Assembly: GCF_023159225.1 (NCBI RefSeq)
Contig: NC_063188.1
Location: 11,677,086 to 11,741,085 of the forward strand
Length of the DNA stretch: 64,000 bases
Source: Perognathus longimembris pacificus
Lineage: Eukaryota; Chordata; Mammalia; Rodentia; Heteromyidae
Direction: 5' to 3'
Shown: positions 45,900 through 57,637 of the stretch, piece by piece
Numbering within the stretch: the first letter of the stretch is position 1
Layout of the letters: every line of letters begins with the position of its first letter
Notes under the pieces: model-generated
Databases searched by the model: none
Told to the model about the DNA's origin: nothing
What the model saw: only the letters and a program-made list of their open reading frames with translations
Made by a program: the position numbers and the translations under genes

Positions 45900-46195
45900 A
45901 GACTTAGCATAGTCATCTGTAATCCCAGATACTTCAGAAATGCAGAACAAGAGGATCACAGTTTGGCCAGCCCAGAAAAAAAAATGAGATTCCATCTCAA
46001 CAAAAATCTGACTGTAGGCTGTAGTGTGCATTCCTGTGATCTCAACTACAGAAAAAGCTTAGGTATTAAAATGGCAGTCCAGGTACATCCAGGCAAAATT
46101 ACAAGGCGCTATCATAAAGACGTAACAAAAGTAACAAGGGCTGGTTTACATAGTAGATTCCTTATCTAGTGAATTCAAGGCCCTGAGCCAAACAC
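45900..46195 (+). mobile_element. diverged B1-like composite SINE
   Basis: 'catctgtaatcccagatac', 'gattccatctcaacaaaaat' and a later 'gaattcaaggccctgag' keep B1-like and tRNA-like blocks. Confidence 0.5.
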
Positions 46196-46380
46196 CAATA
46201 ACACCCAAAATCACAATAAACAGAATATCCACCTTCAAGTGTTCACTACCCTATAGCCATAATAAACTGGCCTGGATACCCTGGAATCTAGAACCAAAGA
46301 TAGAGTCACTTTTCCTTTTCCAAAGCCAGTTTCCTAGGAATAAAAAAGACCCATTTCCTCACCTTTCAAAGAGTTTCTCT

Positions 46381-46612
46381 CTCTCTAGGGGCTGGGGATA
46401 TGGCCTAGTGGCAAGAGTGCCTGCCTCATATACATGAGGCCCTGGGTTCGATTCCCCAGCACCACATATACAGAAAATGGCCAGAAGTGGCGCTGTGGCT
46501 CAAGTGGCTGAGTGCTAGCCTTGAGCAAAAAAGAAGCCAGGGACAGTGCTCAGGCCCTGAGTCCAAGGCCCAGGACTGGCCAAAAAAAACAAAACAAAAC
46601 AAAAAACAAAAC
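46381..46612 (+). mobile_element. IDL-Geo-type SINE, copy 14
   Basis: Full-length dimer starting about 46388 with an AAAAC-repeat tail. Perfect duplications 'aaagagtttctct' at 46368-46380 and 46613-46625. Confidence 0.93.
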
Positions 46613-46639
46613 AAAGAGTTTCTCTTATGTTTTTCTTTC

Positions 46640-46718
46640 CCCAGTATCTAAGCAAGTAATTCTTAATCCTGTCTGGTGTATTGGAATCACCAGGTAGCCC
46701 ACCAAGAAAAATTTCAAA
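46640..46718 (+). mobile_element. MER5-like hAT end fragment
   Basis: 'gtaattcttaatcctgtctg' and 'attggaatcaccaggtagcc' follow the terminal part of MER5-type elements. Confidence 0.45.
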
Positions 46719-46929
46719 TTATTCAACATGCTATGAAAGAATATTGACTCAGGGAGAGAAGCAGGGAAGGGAAAATTTGCTTCTAAGAGATAAAGGATGG
46801 TCTTGAGGAAATGTCAAACTTTCTGTGCTGCTGGGATAAAGAGCTGAGAGAGTGGTACATGATAGGTTTGTAGGTAGTCTGGTAAATATATTGATATTAT
46901 TGATGCAAAGAAAACATTTGAAAAGTTTG

Positions 46930-47205
46930 AAATAATGCTAAGTATCATGGCTCATATCTATAATCCTATCTACTTAGGAGGAAGAGATTGGGGGGATTGT
47001 ATTTGGAAGCCAGCCCTAGCAAAAAGCAAGACTCCATCTTGACCACTAGGTGAGCCCATCTAGTTGAGAGGCTATATGGTCTGAGGCTGACCCTAGGCAA
47101 AAACCTTACATGAAAAATAAAGCCACAAAGAAAAAAAAAAAGAATTGGGAGTGTGGCTCAAATGGCAGAACTCCTGACTACCAAACAGGAGGAAAATGTT
47201 TTAAA
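46930..47205 (+). mobile_element. diverged B1-like/tRNA-like composite SINE
   Basis: 'atcatggctcatatctataa', 'caagactccatcttgacc', then 'gggagtgtggctcaaatgg'. Confidence 0.6.
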
Positions 47206-47249
47206 TGAGACAGCCACATACTTTAAATCATGTTTTAAATAGACCTTTT

Positions 47250-47990
47250 TTATATTTATAGAAAGTTTGAAAAATAGTACAGAAAATTTCTATATGACTT
47301 CATCCACTTTCCCACATTTCTAATATCTTAAAATAAAGGAACTCTAACCAAACTCACACTTTATTTGGAATTCAACATTGTTTCTCAAATCACTTCCTTG
47401 AAGGGGAGAATCAAATCCAGAAATCTGTCATTATATCTTTCTAGGTTTTGTTTTTTCTGATGTGAAGTTATTGTCAGTGTTTTCATGTTTTTCAAACTAA
47501 AGGTTTTCGTGTATACTGGTATTAGAACTAGGAAATTGAAAGGGAATACCAAAATTGAGAGACACAGGGTAAAAAAAAGAGAAACAACTACAAAAGCAAT
47601 ACTTGCAAAACTGTTTGGTGTAAGTGAAATGAACACCTGGGGGGGGGGAAGGGAAAGGGGGAGGGGGAGGGGGTATGAGGGACAAGGTAACAAACAGTAC
47701 AAGAAATGTATCCAATGCCTAACGTATGAAACTGTAACCCCTCTGTACATCAGTTTTATAATAAAAACTTTAAAAAAAAAACTAAAGGTTTTGAGGGTCC
47801 CCTGTAGAATATCCCAGTTTGGGTTTATCTGACCTTTTCCCCTTGTACACAGACTCTAGGAATAAGATTTTACTCTATATCCTCTTTGGGTTGTAGTTCT
47901 CCACTCCTAGAATTAACCATTTTCTCCCAGGAGCCTGGCTTCCCTTCTTGAGAGTATGGTATTATAAATCAAGATCTATACACTAAATGT
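47250..47990. mobile_element. possible ancient L1M relic split by a young L1
   Basis: Sequence on both sides of 47494-47792 looks like one old element ('gtacagaaaatttctatatg', 'cagtttgggtttatctgac'). Assignment from memory, weak. Confidence 0.3.
47508..47778 (+). mobile_element. short L1 3' end with perfect target-site duplications
   Basis: A 3' UTR piece only: 'attagaactaggaaattg', a G-rich tract (47639-47672), then 'ccctctgtacatcagttt' and an A-tail. Perfect 14-bp duplications 'aaactaaaggtttt' at 47494-47507 and 47779-47792. Confidence 0.95.
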
Positions 47991-48087
47991 TCTCATTGCT
48001 AGCAGAGTACCGTTGCTTATAGGCCCTTTCAGTTGGCATAGCTAGGAAATATATGCTATGCACTAATCCATGGCTCCAGTCTACATC

Positions 48088-48335
48088 TATACTGGGCACC
48101 CATGGCTCACACCTATAATTCTAGCTTCTGAGGAGGCTGAGATCTGAGGATCATGGTTCGAAGTCAGCCTGCACAGGAAAAAGACTGAGACTTTTTATCT
48201 CCAATTAATCACCAAAAAGCCAAAAATGAAGATGTGGCTCAAGTGGTAGAGCACCTGCCTTGAGCAAAAAAAGCTCAAACACAATGTCCAAGCCCTGAGT
48301 TGCAGCACACTTGCCTGCAAGTACACGTCTGTGTG
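48088..48335 (+). mobile_element. B1-like/Geo dimeric SINE
   Basis: 'catggctcacacctataatt', 'atgtggctcaagtggtagag' and 'ccaagccctgagttgcagc'. A CA microsatellite follows (48347-48376). Confidence 0.85.
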
Positions 48336-48344
48336 TGTGAGCAT

Positions 48345-48346
<2 letters not shown>

Positions 48347-48376
<30 letters not shown>
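48347..48376. repeat. CA microsatellite
   Basis: About 15 CA units. Confidence 0.95.
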
Positions 48377-48378
<2 letters not shown>

Positions 48379-48484
48379 CCTATATTAAACTGAGCTAACG
48401 CTAACAGTTTTACAGGGTTTACTGAGTCGCTGTTTTAAAAGATCACCTAATAAACTAGAGAATGAAAGGTAAAGAGTAACACTG

Positions 48485-48578
48485 TCCAACAAGCAATGTA
48501 CTCTTTACTTGATTTATGTAACTGTAACCCCTCTGTACATCATCTTTATAACAACATTAAAATCATTACAAAAAATTC
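48485..48578 (+). mobile_element. L1 3' terminus, very short
   Basis: 'caatgtactctttacttgat', then 'ctctgtacatcatcttt'. Same tail variant as 317-385. Confidence 0.75.
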
Positions 48579-48779
48579 CTATAACTTCCTGTGTTCCTGG
48601 GGAAAATATCTTACAAACAATAGAAAAGAGTGCTGATTCTATAGTGGAGGCTGCCGTGATCATGAACACCAGAAAGGACGTAAGCTTGAATGACAAAAGT
48701 GACAAGGGACTAATGTCAGAAAATACTATAGATCCAGATGACAGGATCTGATGATGATGCTTTGGATAGGAACATGGTA

Positions 48780-49085
48780 GAGTCTAGGAAAGAAAAAGTA
48801 CAGAAGATCGAGAATGATTGCTGAGCTTGGATCTGAGATACTGTGTGTCCAGTGATGCCATTTGCAGAGTGGGCTAAGAGCAGGTTTGGAAGGAAATGTG
48901 CAAAAGTCCTGTTTTTCATTTCATTAACTTTGAGATGTCCTTTAGATACCCCAAGATGAGTCGTCAAATTAGAAGATTGCATAAGAGTGTAGAACTTATG
49001 CAAGAGATTGGGGCTGGAGGGAGAAATTTGGGTGTAACTGCACCTAGGTGGGAACTAAAGCTAGTGGCGAGGTGAGATAGCTCAG
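48780..49085 (+). mobile_element. ancient mammalian repeat fragment, family unassigned
   Basis: 'tttgagatgtcctttagat' and 'gagggagaaatttgggtgt' belong to the same family as 29930-34620. Confidence 0.4.
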
Positions 49086-50440
49086 AAAGAAGGCTCACGT
49101 GAAGTGGGAAAGGGCCAGCCTGAGGCCTCAGCACACTTTCGCAATTGGATCTGGAACAGAAGAGGAGCCACTAGAGTTCACTTCACTAGAGTTGAACACT
49201 TGCAGTCTTTTTCATGTGGGACGTGCATCACACATTTCCTCTGTGTTCATGCTTTTTCCACTGACAAGCAGAGGATTTTCCATTTTTATATTACTTTTGT
49301 TTTGTAATTGCTATGAGGAGGAAGGTGCAGATGATTCAACTTTTATGAAATCAACTTTGGGGAAGCAAAGGGGGTTGGCTTTATCACGTAGTCTTCTCTT
49401 CTGCATGTAACATTCTGCTTTGTTTCCGTGAGGCTCCAGTTGACCAAATGTGCCCACATCTGGCCTCTTTTCCCTCAGTGAGACCCACAACATCATTTTG
49501 AGATGGCAGGGAGTAGTGGGTTTGTCTTTGGGATACGGAATGAGTGAGTACTAGGGTATTTGCCATCTGTAGTTTAAAAGTGTGCATAGGAAATCTGCAC
49601 ATACATTTATATTCAAACACTTCTTTCCCTTCCTTTCCATGCTTTCCAATAATAAACCATGTCTCAGACAACCATTCCAAAAACGTACCCATTTCTCCAG
49701 CCTAGGGTGCAAAGTCATCATCTGTATCCTGCCAGCTAGTCTCTAATCACCTGTACAATAAAAGAGTGCATTGCATTGGCCTAAGATTATGGATTCTGGG
49801 CCTGGAATTAAGTAATTTTGGAATTAAACATTTCTTGCTAGCTAATTTCCTTGCCTCGAGGATTACTGGGAATTCTATCCCTGGGCAATTTTGTATTTCC
49901 TGTAACTGTCACAAATCAGGCACTGCCCCAGATGCTGACGACATGACAGGACAAGGTTTTTGATCTCTTGAGGTTCCATTCAATCGGAAGGCAGAGAGTA
50001 AATATCATTTCAATGCAGCATTGTACCTGCCTTTGCAAGGCTTCGGAGAAGATATAGGAATACCATGTGATGGAATGAGACTTCTTTCAAAAGTGATAAG
50101 CCCTTTTGATTCTCTGACTTCTCCTCAGCCAGTCAAAGATGGTGTCTTTAAAAGGCTCAGGCTCAGTCATAGCAAACACCCTGGGGGGAAAAGGACCACA
50201 GCATGTGGAGAGAAATGTCAGCAGGCCAGTGAGATGGATCATAGTTGCACAGGGCCTCTGGGCTATGAATGCTCACTGCTTCCATTCTCCTCTTACTGGG
50301 AATACAGCCAGGCTCCATACCACAGCTGTCCTTGCCATTCCACACGGCCATAACACTGAGTTATGGCTGATGGAATGTGAGCAGAAATGAAACATGCCAC
50401 TTCCGGGATGGGCCTTTTAAAAGCCTTCCAACATGCAATA
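49086..50440. other. unique sequence, no gene recognised
   Basis: Open frames of 103 codons (49099-49410) and 110 codons (50021-50353) overlap frames on other phases or strands and show no family features or splice context. Confidence 0.4.
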
Positions 50441-50483
50441 TTCTCTCTCTCTCTCTGTTTCTCTGTCTCTCTGTCTCTCTCTG

Positions 50484-50517
<34 letters not shown>

Positions 50518-50518
50518 C
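50441..50518. repeat. CT microsatellite
   Basis: CTCT with GT and TT interruptions. Confidence 0.95.
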
Positions 50519-51350
50519 TGACTTGCTAGATACAAAAGGATCAGTAGACTATTCCAAGATCCTTTCCTTGAGAATGTGGAGTGGAGCCTGCAATTAAGAG
50601 TTTGGGAGTTTGGAATCACAATAACTGCTACTATTATGTGCCTCCGTTTTCAAGAGCTTAGCACAAGATGAGGTCCGAGGAAAGGAAAGGGACAATTGTT
50701 TCTAATACAACCTTTCACCATCTACTTCCCTCTTCTTCAGACTCCATAGCCACATCTATGATGCTTGTTGTCCCATATCGCCTACCCTACCATAATCTTC
50801 CCCCAAGCTGGTTCAGAGATTGTAATCAGATTGTTCACGCCTTGCAACATAGATAGCACCATCACCTCACAGCCACCATGCTCTCTGAATGCCCCGAGAT
50901 CCTTCCAAGACTGACACAGACAGCGCCTGCGCCGTGCACAGTCTGTGATGGGGATGCACAAATCAGATCACTGTCTTCTGCATCTCTCCAGAAATAAGGC
51001 TTCATTCTTCATTACCCACAAGAAACTCATGGGAGATATCTTCTCACTGACCCCACTTTTCAGTTCAGATGGCTATTGTGTAAAGTCACTGAGCCAGGTT
51101 TCTGTGACATTCCTCACATGGCATTGATTCCCTGCTAGAAGGAGTAGATTTGACTTGGTAAATTATCCGTAGTATTTCAAATGGAGCCTAGACCGCTAGC
51201 AGGACTACTCAGGGCTCCAGCTCCTGTGAGAGCAAGCTTCATAAAGCAAGTCATTCAGAACCTCACATCTGAGACATCTTAAATTCTGGTGGTCTCAGCT
51301 TCCAGCTCTGCAGCAGATCTAATACCAGCTCTCTCTAATTCTGTGTGTAC
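50519..51350. other. unique sequence
   Basis: No element or gene recognised. Confidence 0.4.
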
Positions 51351-51364
51351 GTCTGTATCTCTCT

Positions 51365-51452
51365 GTCTCTGCCTCTCTCATACTGAGAATTGAACCCGGA
51401 GTCTCATCCTTCCTAAGAAGGCAGTCCACCTTTTGAACTATGCCCTAGCCTT
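51365..51452 (-). mobile_element. ID-like fragment
   Basis: 'gagaattgaacccggagtc' and 'accttttgaactatgcccta' are an antisense tRNA-like SINE. Confidence 0.55.
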
Positions 51453-52220
51453 CTTCCTAACTTCTATCTTGTTTGAACTCCCATCTGGGCAAGTTGAGTC
51501 CTGAACCTCTAAGTTAGAGTGAGAGTTTTTCTCCAACCCAACCTGTGGCTAAGTCACTCTTTTTCTAATATTCTCAGAGGTCTAATCTGACCTCAAGCTG
51601 CAGAAACATGACTTCAGAGAGAGGAGAAAGATTTTTCTGGAATCAGGCCCACCCACCTCTTTTTCTATTTGACTAAGTGATTAAGAAAGCAACCAAAAAG
51701 CTACCAATTTAGCTTAATTTGCCTTCCAAGACAAGTGGTCCTTGACACCAGGAACAGGTACCTTTTGGAGCTGACATTCATTAAGGCAAGAGGAAGAATG
51801 GGCCCGAGAGACACGTTTCACCTGCCTTTCTCTTTAACCCGGCCATTAACCTTGCTGTCAGAAGGGTGGCAGCAGCCGCTGAGGCTCCAGCTCTCAATCA
51901 GTGCATTTCTCCCAGATGGCGCCCATAGCTGGGCGTGAGGACTGTGGGTGCCAGCAATCACAGATCCCCCTCAAATCTCTGCTACGAAGATAGGCCTTAC
52001 TCTGTATTTTGGGTTTGAGCTCAGAATGAAACGATTCACATCTCCTTTCTGCCTTTCTTCCTCTCCCCTCTGTTTCTCCCAGCTGTTGGCTTTCTGTGCT
52101 TGCTTACCATTTATTTGGATTTGCCCCAGCACCTTCACCTTTTGGTAACCACAACTAACTTCATGATGGAAGAGAGTTGACATTTAAGTTTCAACTTAGG
52201 TACTTTGCCTGATACTTGGG
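51453..52220. other. unique sequence
   Basis: No element or gene recognised. Confidence 0.4.
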
Positions 52221-52260
52221 GATATATAATATATACACGCATATGTATACAGCTGCAAAT

Positions 52261-52309
52261 ATAGGTATGTATGTATGTATGTATGTATGTATGTATGTAT
52301 GTATGTATG
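52261..52309. repeat. GTAT microsatellite
   Basis: About 11 GTAT units. The last unit runs directly into a SINE starting inside its B1-like half. Confidence 0.95.
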
Positions 52310-52500
52310 CCTGTAATCCTAACTACTCAGGAGACTATTCAAAAATCCAGCTGGGGCAAGAAAGAAAAGCCCATGACACTTGATCTCCAATTAGCCGGCA
52401 AAAAGCTGGAAGTGGAGCTGTGGTTCAACTGGTAGAGTACCAGCCCTGACCAAAAAAGAAAGCTCCCAGTCCCTGAGTTCAAGCCCCAGTATGGGGGGTA
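52309..52500 (+). mobile_element. 5'-truncated B1-like/Geo SINE
   Basis: It begins at 'gcctgtaatcctaactact', where the microsatellite ends. 'agtggagctgtggttcaac' and 'ctgagttcaagccccag' give the right monomer. Confidence 0.85.
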
Positions 52501-52799
52501 CAATACAAGGAGTGTCTGTGGAATGGATAAATGAGTGCTGCTGCTCCATCAGAGCAAGATCAAATGAATCTGCCTTTCCCCACAGGAGGTGCAATTCCCA
52601 GGGACAGCCAAAAGGTGGCAGAGTGATTCTGCAAACACACATCACAGCAGCCAAAGGAGAAAATGACAGCCTAGACACTGAATAGTTTCTCAGAAACTGG
52701 AATTTCTAGAATAATCTCTTCATTGTTGTTCAATAAAGGGCATTGCACATTACATGTACTCAAAAATCTTGATTGAAAAAGAGAACTGTTCTTTCATAG

Positions 52800-53035
52800 A
52801 GGAGTTTTATTCCATTATCTTTCTTTTACAAGCATTTATTGTGTGGCTACGATTTATGTAGAGACTTAGGTAGAGACAATAATGAAGGAGGTAGATCTAG
52901 TTTCTGCTCTCTTTGAGCTTATATCTAACAAGGAACAAAAAGATAATGAAACACATAAATAGATGACAGGAGGAAAAGTGTCTGTTTTGGTCCAGAAAAA
53001 TCAGGATAGCTTTTTGAAAGTGTCTTTAAAGCTAA
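52800..53035 (+). mobile_element. ancient mammalian repeat fragment, family unassigned
   Basis: 'tttattgtgtggctacgat' and 'ctctctttgagcttatatct' follow the opening part of the family at 23270 and 29930. Confidence 0.4.
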
Positions 53036-53045
53036 GGAGTAAAAA

Positions 53046-53046
<1 letters not shown>

Positions 53047-53080
<34 letters not shown>
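53047..53080. repeat. CA microsatellite
   Basis: About 17 CA units. Confidence 0.95.
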
Positions 53081-53081
<1 letters not shown>

Positions 53082-53369
53082 ATGTGTCACCACCTTTTAA
53101 ATAATAGGTAAGAGATAATTCTTTGATTATATAAATTGTTTCAAGGAAGACTGAATGTCAGACATACCAAAACTAGGAAGTGCTATCACTGGCCTTTTTG
53201 CAATTCATAAGATAGATAAAAACATAACTATTTTTAACAGAAGATATTAGCTGAAAAGGAATTATAGATACAGATGAAATCCTAAGATGTACCTGGAATT
53301 CCCTGAATTTTCAGCAAGTGTTTTCTACATAGGTTCAGGATTTTTAATCTTCTAGATCATCGTCTCATT

Positions 53370-53500
53370 TCAGTAACACAACAGATTTGTGAGGCTGAAA
53401 AACAAACACCACTAGTCCCATTTGATGCTGTCTAGAATTTCCCAGGATGAATTAGAAGCTCAGAGTAGTCATGTGACTTGTTCCAATGAGCACTGCATTC
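53370..53500 (+). mobile_element. MIR-like fragment
   Basis: 'gaattagaagctcagagtag' and 'catgtgacttgttcc' resemble the conserved MIR core. Confidence 0.45.
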
Positions 53501-53814
53501 CCTCACCTGGGCCACTGGCTCTTGGAGTGACACTGAGATGTCCATTCATTGCAAGAAATTGCCAGTGTGAACAACCCCGAAGGATACCTCTGGAGGCTCT
53601 CCCTGTGGCATGAAACCTGAATTTGGTTTGCATTTGTTCCCTATGCTCCAGAATTAGGTGCTTCTTGGATGCATGTTTAGGCAAAACATCTAGTTAGATT
53701 TAAAAGCCTTCTTGAATCAAAATTGAAATGTGTCTTTGGAATGTCAAATTTATAAAGTGGTAAACAGTGGTTTTGAACTAATTTTGTTACATTTTCTCAA
53801 ATTTGCTACACTTC

Positions 53815-53975
53815 TCCATATATACACATATACACTGTAATAATATGTGTATGTGTTCTTCAATAATACAAATACATTTATACATGTATACATATGTTAT
53901 ATTGATATATATTGTGCTAATATATACTATATATGCACACATGCATATATGTGTGGACATACATACATATATACA
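53815..53975. repeat. TA/CA-rich low-complexity tract
   Basis: Alternating TATA, CATA and CACA. Confidence 0.85.
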
Positions 53976-54029
53976 CTGCATTATTCTTGTCCTCTGTGAC
54001 AGTGAATCACAGTTATTCATGATTATTGA

Positions 54030-54650
54030 TTACTAAATACCATAGTCTGTGTCTACAAAAAAATAAGGACTTTTCTTACTTAGTCACAAGAAAATGATTA
54101 AACTCAGGACCAGTAACATCAATAAAACACTATTCTCTAACACCCATTCCAAATTCAAATTTCATCAACTATTTTCAGTAAGTTCTTTGTAGCGTCTCCC
54201 CCTTACACACACACACAGACAGACACACAGACAGACACACAGAGAGAGACAGAGAGAGAAATCCTGGATCCAATCTAACATCACACATCACATTTAGTTC
54301 TCCTATCTCTTTAACATCCTCGAACAGCTCCTGAGCCTGCTTTATTCGTCATCACATGACTATTTCTGAACAGGACAAGTCAGTCCTATTATACAAGGGC
54401 CATCAATTTGGCTTTGTTTGATGATTCCTCGCAATTGTATTCAGGTTCTGTGTTTGGGGCAGGAAGAACTCAAAGCTGAAGCTGTCCCTTCTCGGGATCT
54501 CACAGCAGGAGCCACACAATGTCAGTTTGTTCCCTTTGCATCAGATGGTCACTGTAATTACTTGGTTAAGGTGGTATCTACCACCTTTCTCCTTCATTAA
54601 CTTATCTTTTTCCTTTACAATTTATAATAAGTAATCTGTGGAGAAATAAC
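54030..54650. mobile_element. possible ancient L1M relic
   Basis: 'caatttggctttgtttgatg', 'cacttggttaagg'-like text at 54560-54575 and 'acctttctccttcattaac' resemble an old L1M segment also seen at 1814-1950. Contains the CACAGA tract. Confidence 0.4.
54206..54262. repeat. CACAGA-type tract
   Basis: Imperfect CA and GACA repeats followed by GAGA. Confidence 0.9.
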
Positions 54651-55080
54651 TTTTATTTCTTTTTTTTAGCAAATCTTGACCCAGTTGTTTGAACTTCGTC
54701 TTGGTTACAGCAATTATTCCAATATTAATTGCAAAAATTGGATTTCCTGGTACTCATTCAACAATAGAACCTTTTTACATACCTATCTGGTGGGAGAGGA
54801 CGGAAAAGGGTATATATGATAGAAGTATTTTATATGCATATGTAAAAATAGAAAAATAAAACCTACTGAAATTGCTTTAAGAAGGGTTAAGTGAGATATT
54901 AAGAATGCAGTGATAGATGGGGTGAATTTGATCGGAGTACAATGTATACATGTCTCATAATATCATTATATATGTATATATATTGTATATATATATTTAA
55001 ATGGACTCAAACTCTCATTCCCACTACATTTAATTGTAATGAGGAATTTTCACTTCCCTTTCCTTCATGGATATACTGAT
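54651..55080. other. A/T-rich unique sequence
   Basis: 54960-55000 is TATA-rich. No gene recognised. Confidence 0.35.
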
Positions 55081-55084
55081 TTTT

Positions 55085-55512
55085 TTTTCTGATTTTAGTT
55101 TTTAGTATCAGCTTATCTCATAGATTTTAAAAATTCTATTTGTTCATCTATTATGTTTTTCTGGGTTTTTTTTTGGCCAGTCCTGGGCCTTGGACTCAGG
55201 GCCTGAGCACCGTCCCTGGCTTCCTTTTGCTCAAGGCTAGCACTCTGCCACTTGAGCCACAGCGCCACTTCTGGCCATTTTCTGTATATGTGGTGCTGGG
55301 GAATCGAACCCAGGGCCTCATGTATACGAGGCAAGCTCTCTTGACACTAGGCCATATCCCCAGCCCAGTTTTTCTGGTTTTATTTTGATGGTAAATTATC
55401 CTAATTTTTTCTGATTTTAGTTTTTAGTATCAGCTCATCTCATGGATTTTTAAAATTCTATTTGTTCATGTATTATGTTTTTCTTGTTTGATTTTGATGG
55501 TAAAATTACCCA
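55085..55512. repeat. 107-bp tandem duplication, first copy split by a SINE
   Basis: Copy A is 55085-55164 plus 55378-55404; copy B is 55405-55512. Both read from 'ttttttctgattttagtttt' through 'attctatttgttcat' to 'attttgatggtaaa'. They differ at roughly ten positions. Confidence 0.85.
55165..55367 (-). mobile_element. IDL-Geo-type SINE, copy 15
   Basis: Antisense full-length dimer inside copy A of the duplication. Duplications 'gtttttctgg' at 55155-55164 and 55368-55377. Confidence 0.93.
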
Positions 55513-56500
55513 GATTTGGTTGTAAAACTCCTTCAAACTTGCTTCTGTGTCATTTTAACATATCAGTCACTTGTCCGATCACTGCTATACTTCTTAACTC
55601 AAAGTTTTACCAGCTTGTCCTAGCTCTAGATGCAACTATTTCTCCAAAAGGCTCTGGTTCTTTTTATTGGATAGTAAGATTGAGAAAGCAAGATGTTGGC
55701 ACTATCTTTGCTCATTGCTACTGGAATGTTTCTAATTCTAGGCTCCTCCAGTGAGCAGAGTTAGGAATGATATCATGCTGATATTTCAAATTCCAATCCA
55801 ACACCATGGGGTTCTTCATCTTCTTCTCCCATTCCAAATATATGTCTTCCTCCTCCCACTGTGAGAACCCTGACTCCTAGCAACATGAATATAATCACTC
55901 ATTTGCGAAGTCCCACAAACACCCAAAACAAGGTTTCAAAATTGTTAATATTACCATCACTAGCAACAACAAACCTACTAGAAAATTCTACAGTTTGTTC
56001 ACAGTTCTTTTCAGATTTATGGTCAAAACTGACAGTTTAATTCCTATTTTCTTCTTGGTTGATTATGTTTTTATATGTAATTAGATCGTTCTACTTCTCT
56101 GCTTAACGTTAAGGATTTTCTTATCCTTGTTGATTTGCTTTCACTTTTTGAGTATGTAAAATATTAACAACACTTCAACGGTCAAAACATTTAAAATGTA
56201 GAGTGAGTACTCGTTAAAGCTTTAATTTTTCCATATCTGTTATGCCTTTCTTCATTTTCCACAGGTTGCTTATTTGAATCTTTAGATATATTTGTTAACA
56301 TAAATCAATTGTACAAATGAGTTTCATTGTGACATTTACAAATTGTATATAATGTACTTTGATCAAATTCACTGCATCTATATTATGTTTTTTCTTAACC
56401 ACTCTTTCTCTTTCCCCTTCCCTTTTGACAGTTTCTAATGGGTTTCACCCTCCTTACCCACTTCTTTCCTCTCACCCACTGGTTTCACTTAAACAACGCC
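55513..56500. other. unique or old L1-like sequence
   Basis: T-rich stretches near 55.5-56.3 kb may be ancient antisense L1 but show no diagnostic block. Confidence 0.3.
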
Positions 56501-56504
56501 CCTA

Positions 56505-57060
56505 TTTTTTCTTAGACTTATCAACTTTTTTAAAAATAGAATTTATTAGTCTTTTGATTTTGTTTTGTTTTGGTTTTTTGCCAGTCCTGGGCTTGGACTC
56601 AGGGCCTGAGCACTGTCCCTGGCTTCTTTTTGCTCAAGGCTAGCACTCTGCCACTTGAGCCACAGCGCCACTTCTGGCTTCTTCTATATATGTGGTGCTG
56701 AGGAATCGAACCCAGGGCCTCATGTATACAAGGCAAGTACTCTTGCCACTAGGCCATATCCCCAGCCCTTTATTAGTCTTTTGAAAGACTTACCATTTGG
56801 TTTTATTGGCTGTCTAATTTCACTTATTTTCCATTTTAAAAATGCTTGGATCATTATTAATTCCTTCCATCAACATTCTTTGGGCATGTTTTACTGTTAT
56901 TTTCCTGGCATATGAGTTAGATACTTATTCCAATAATTTTCATGAATTCTTCTTTTAGGAGCACTATATTTTCTATTTTAGCCTCCCACCAAAGATTAAA
57001 ATATGTAGTTCTTTTATTTTTCATCCATTTCAAACTATTTGTCTAGTGTTTTTCTCAAGT
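56505..57060 (-). mobile_element. ancient L1 ORF2 fragment, antisense
   Basis: 'gaaagacttaccatttggtt', 'ttattaattccttccatc' and 'cttcttttaggagcac' follow antisense L1M ORF2. It is split by SINE copy 16. Confidence 0.5.
56558..56768 (-). mobile_element. IDL-Geo-type SINE, copy 16
   Basis: Antisense. Perfect 16-bp duplications 'tttattagtcttttga' at 56542-56557 and 56769-56784. Confidence 0.95.
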
Positions 57061-57063
57061 CTT

Positions 57064-57271
57064 TTTTTTTTTTTTTTGGCCAGTCCTGGGCCTTGGACTC
57101 AGGGCCTGAGCACTGTCCCTGGCTTCTTCCCGCTCAAGGCTAGCACTCTGCCACCTGAGCCACAGCGCCCCTTCTGGCCGTTTTCCATATATGTGGTGCT
57201 GGGGAATCGAACCTAGGGCCTCGTGTATCCAAGGCAGGCACTCTTGCCACTAGGCTATATCCCCAGCCCCA
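57064..57271 (-). mobile_element. IDL-Geo-type SINE, copy 17 (young form)
   Basis: Antisense full-length dimer. Duplications 'tcaagtctt' at 57055-57063 and 57272-57280. Confidence 0.93.
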
Positions 57272-57462
57272 TCAAGTCTTAATTACCAAACTGTCTTTGC
57301 AATTTTAATTTAGGTAGGCATAACTTGTAAACTGCATGAGCTAAAATGTTCACACAATCTGAAAATAATAGTGGAACTTAATTCATTGATGTTAATTGGA
57401 ATGGTCTACGTTCAAATTTATCTATCATCTCTTTCTCTTTATCACACCTTTTAAAACTCTCT

Positions 57463-57637
57463 TTTTTTTGCCAGTACTGGGGCTTGAACTCAGGGCCTAG
57501 GCACTGTCCCTGGCTTATTTTTGCTCAAGGATAGCACTCCAGCACTTGAGCCACAGCGCCACTTCTGGTTTTTCCTGTAGATGTGGTGCTGAGGAATCAA
57601 AACCAGGGCTTCATGCATGCTAGGCAAGCACTTTTAC
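57463..57637 (-). mobile_element. IDL-Geo-type SINE, copy 18 (older, 5'-truncated)
   Basis: Antisense. The right monomer is complete and the ID-like half stops at 'ggcaagcacttttac', where the next SINE begins. No duplication seen. Confidence 0.85.
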
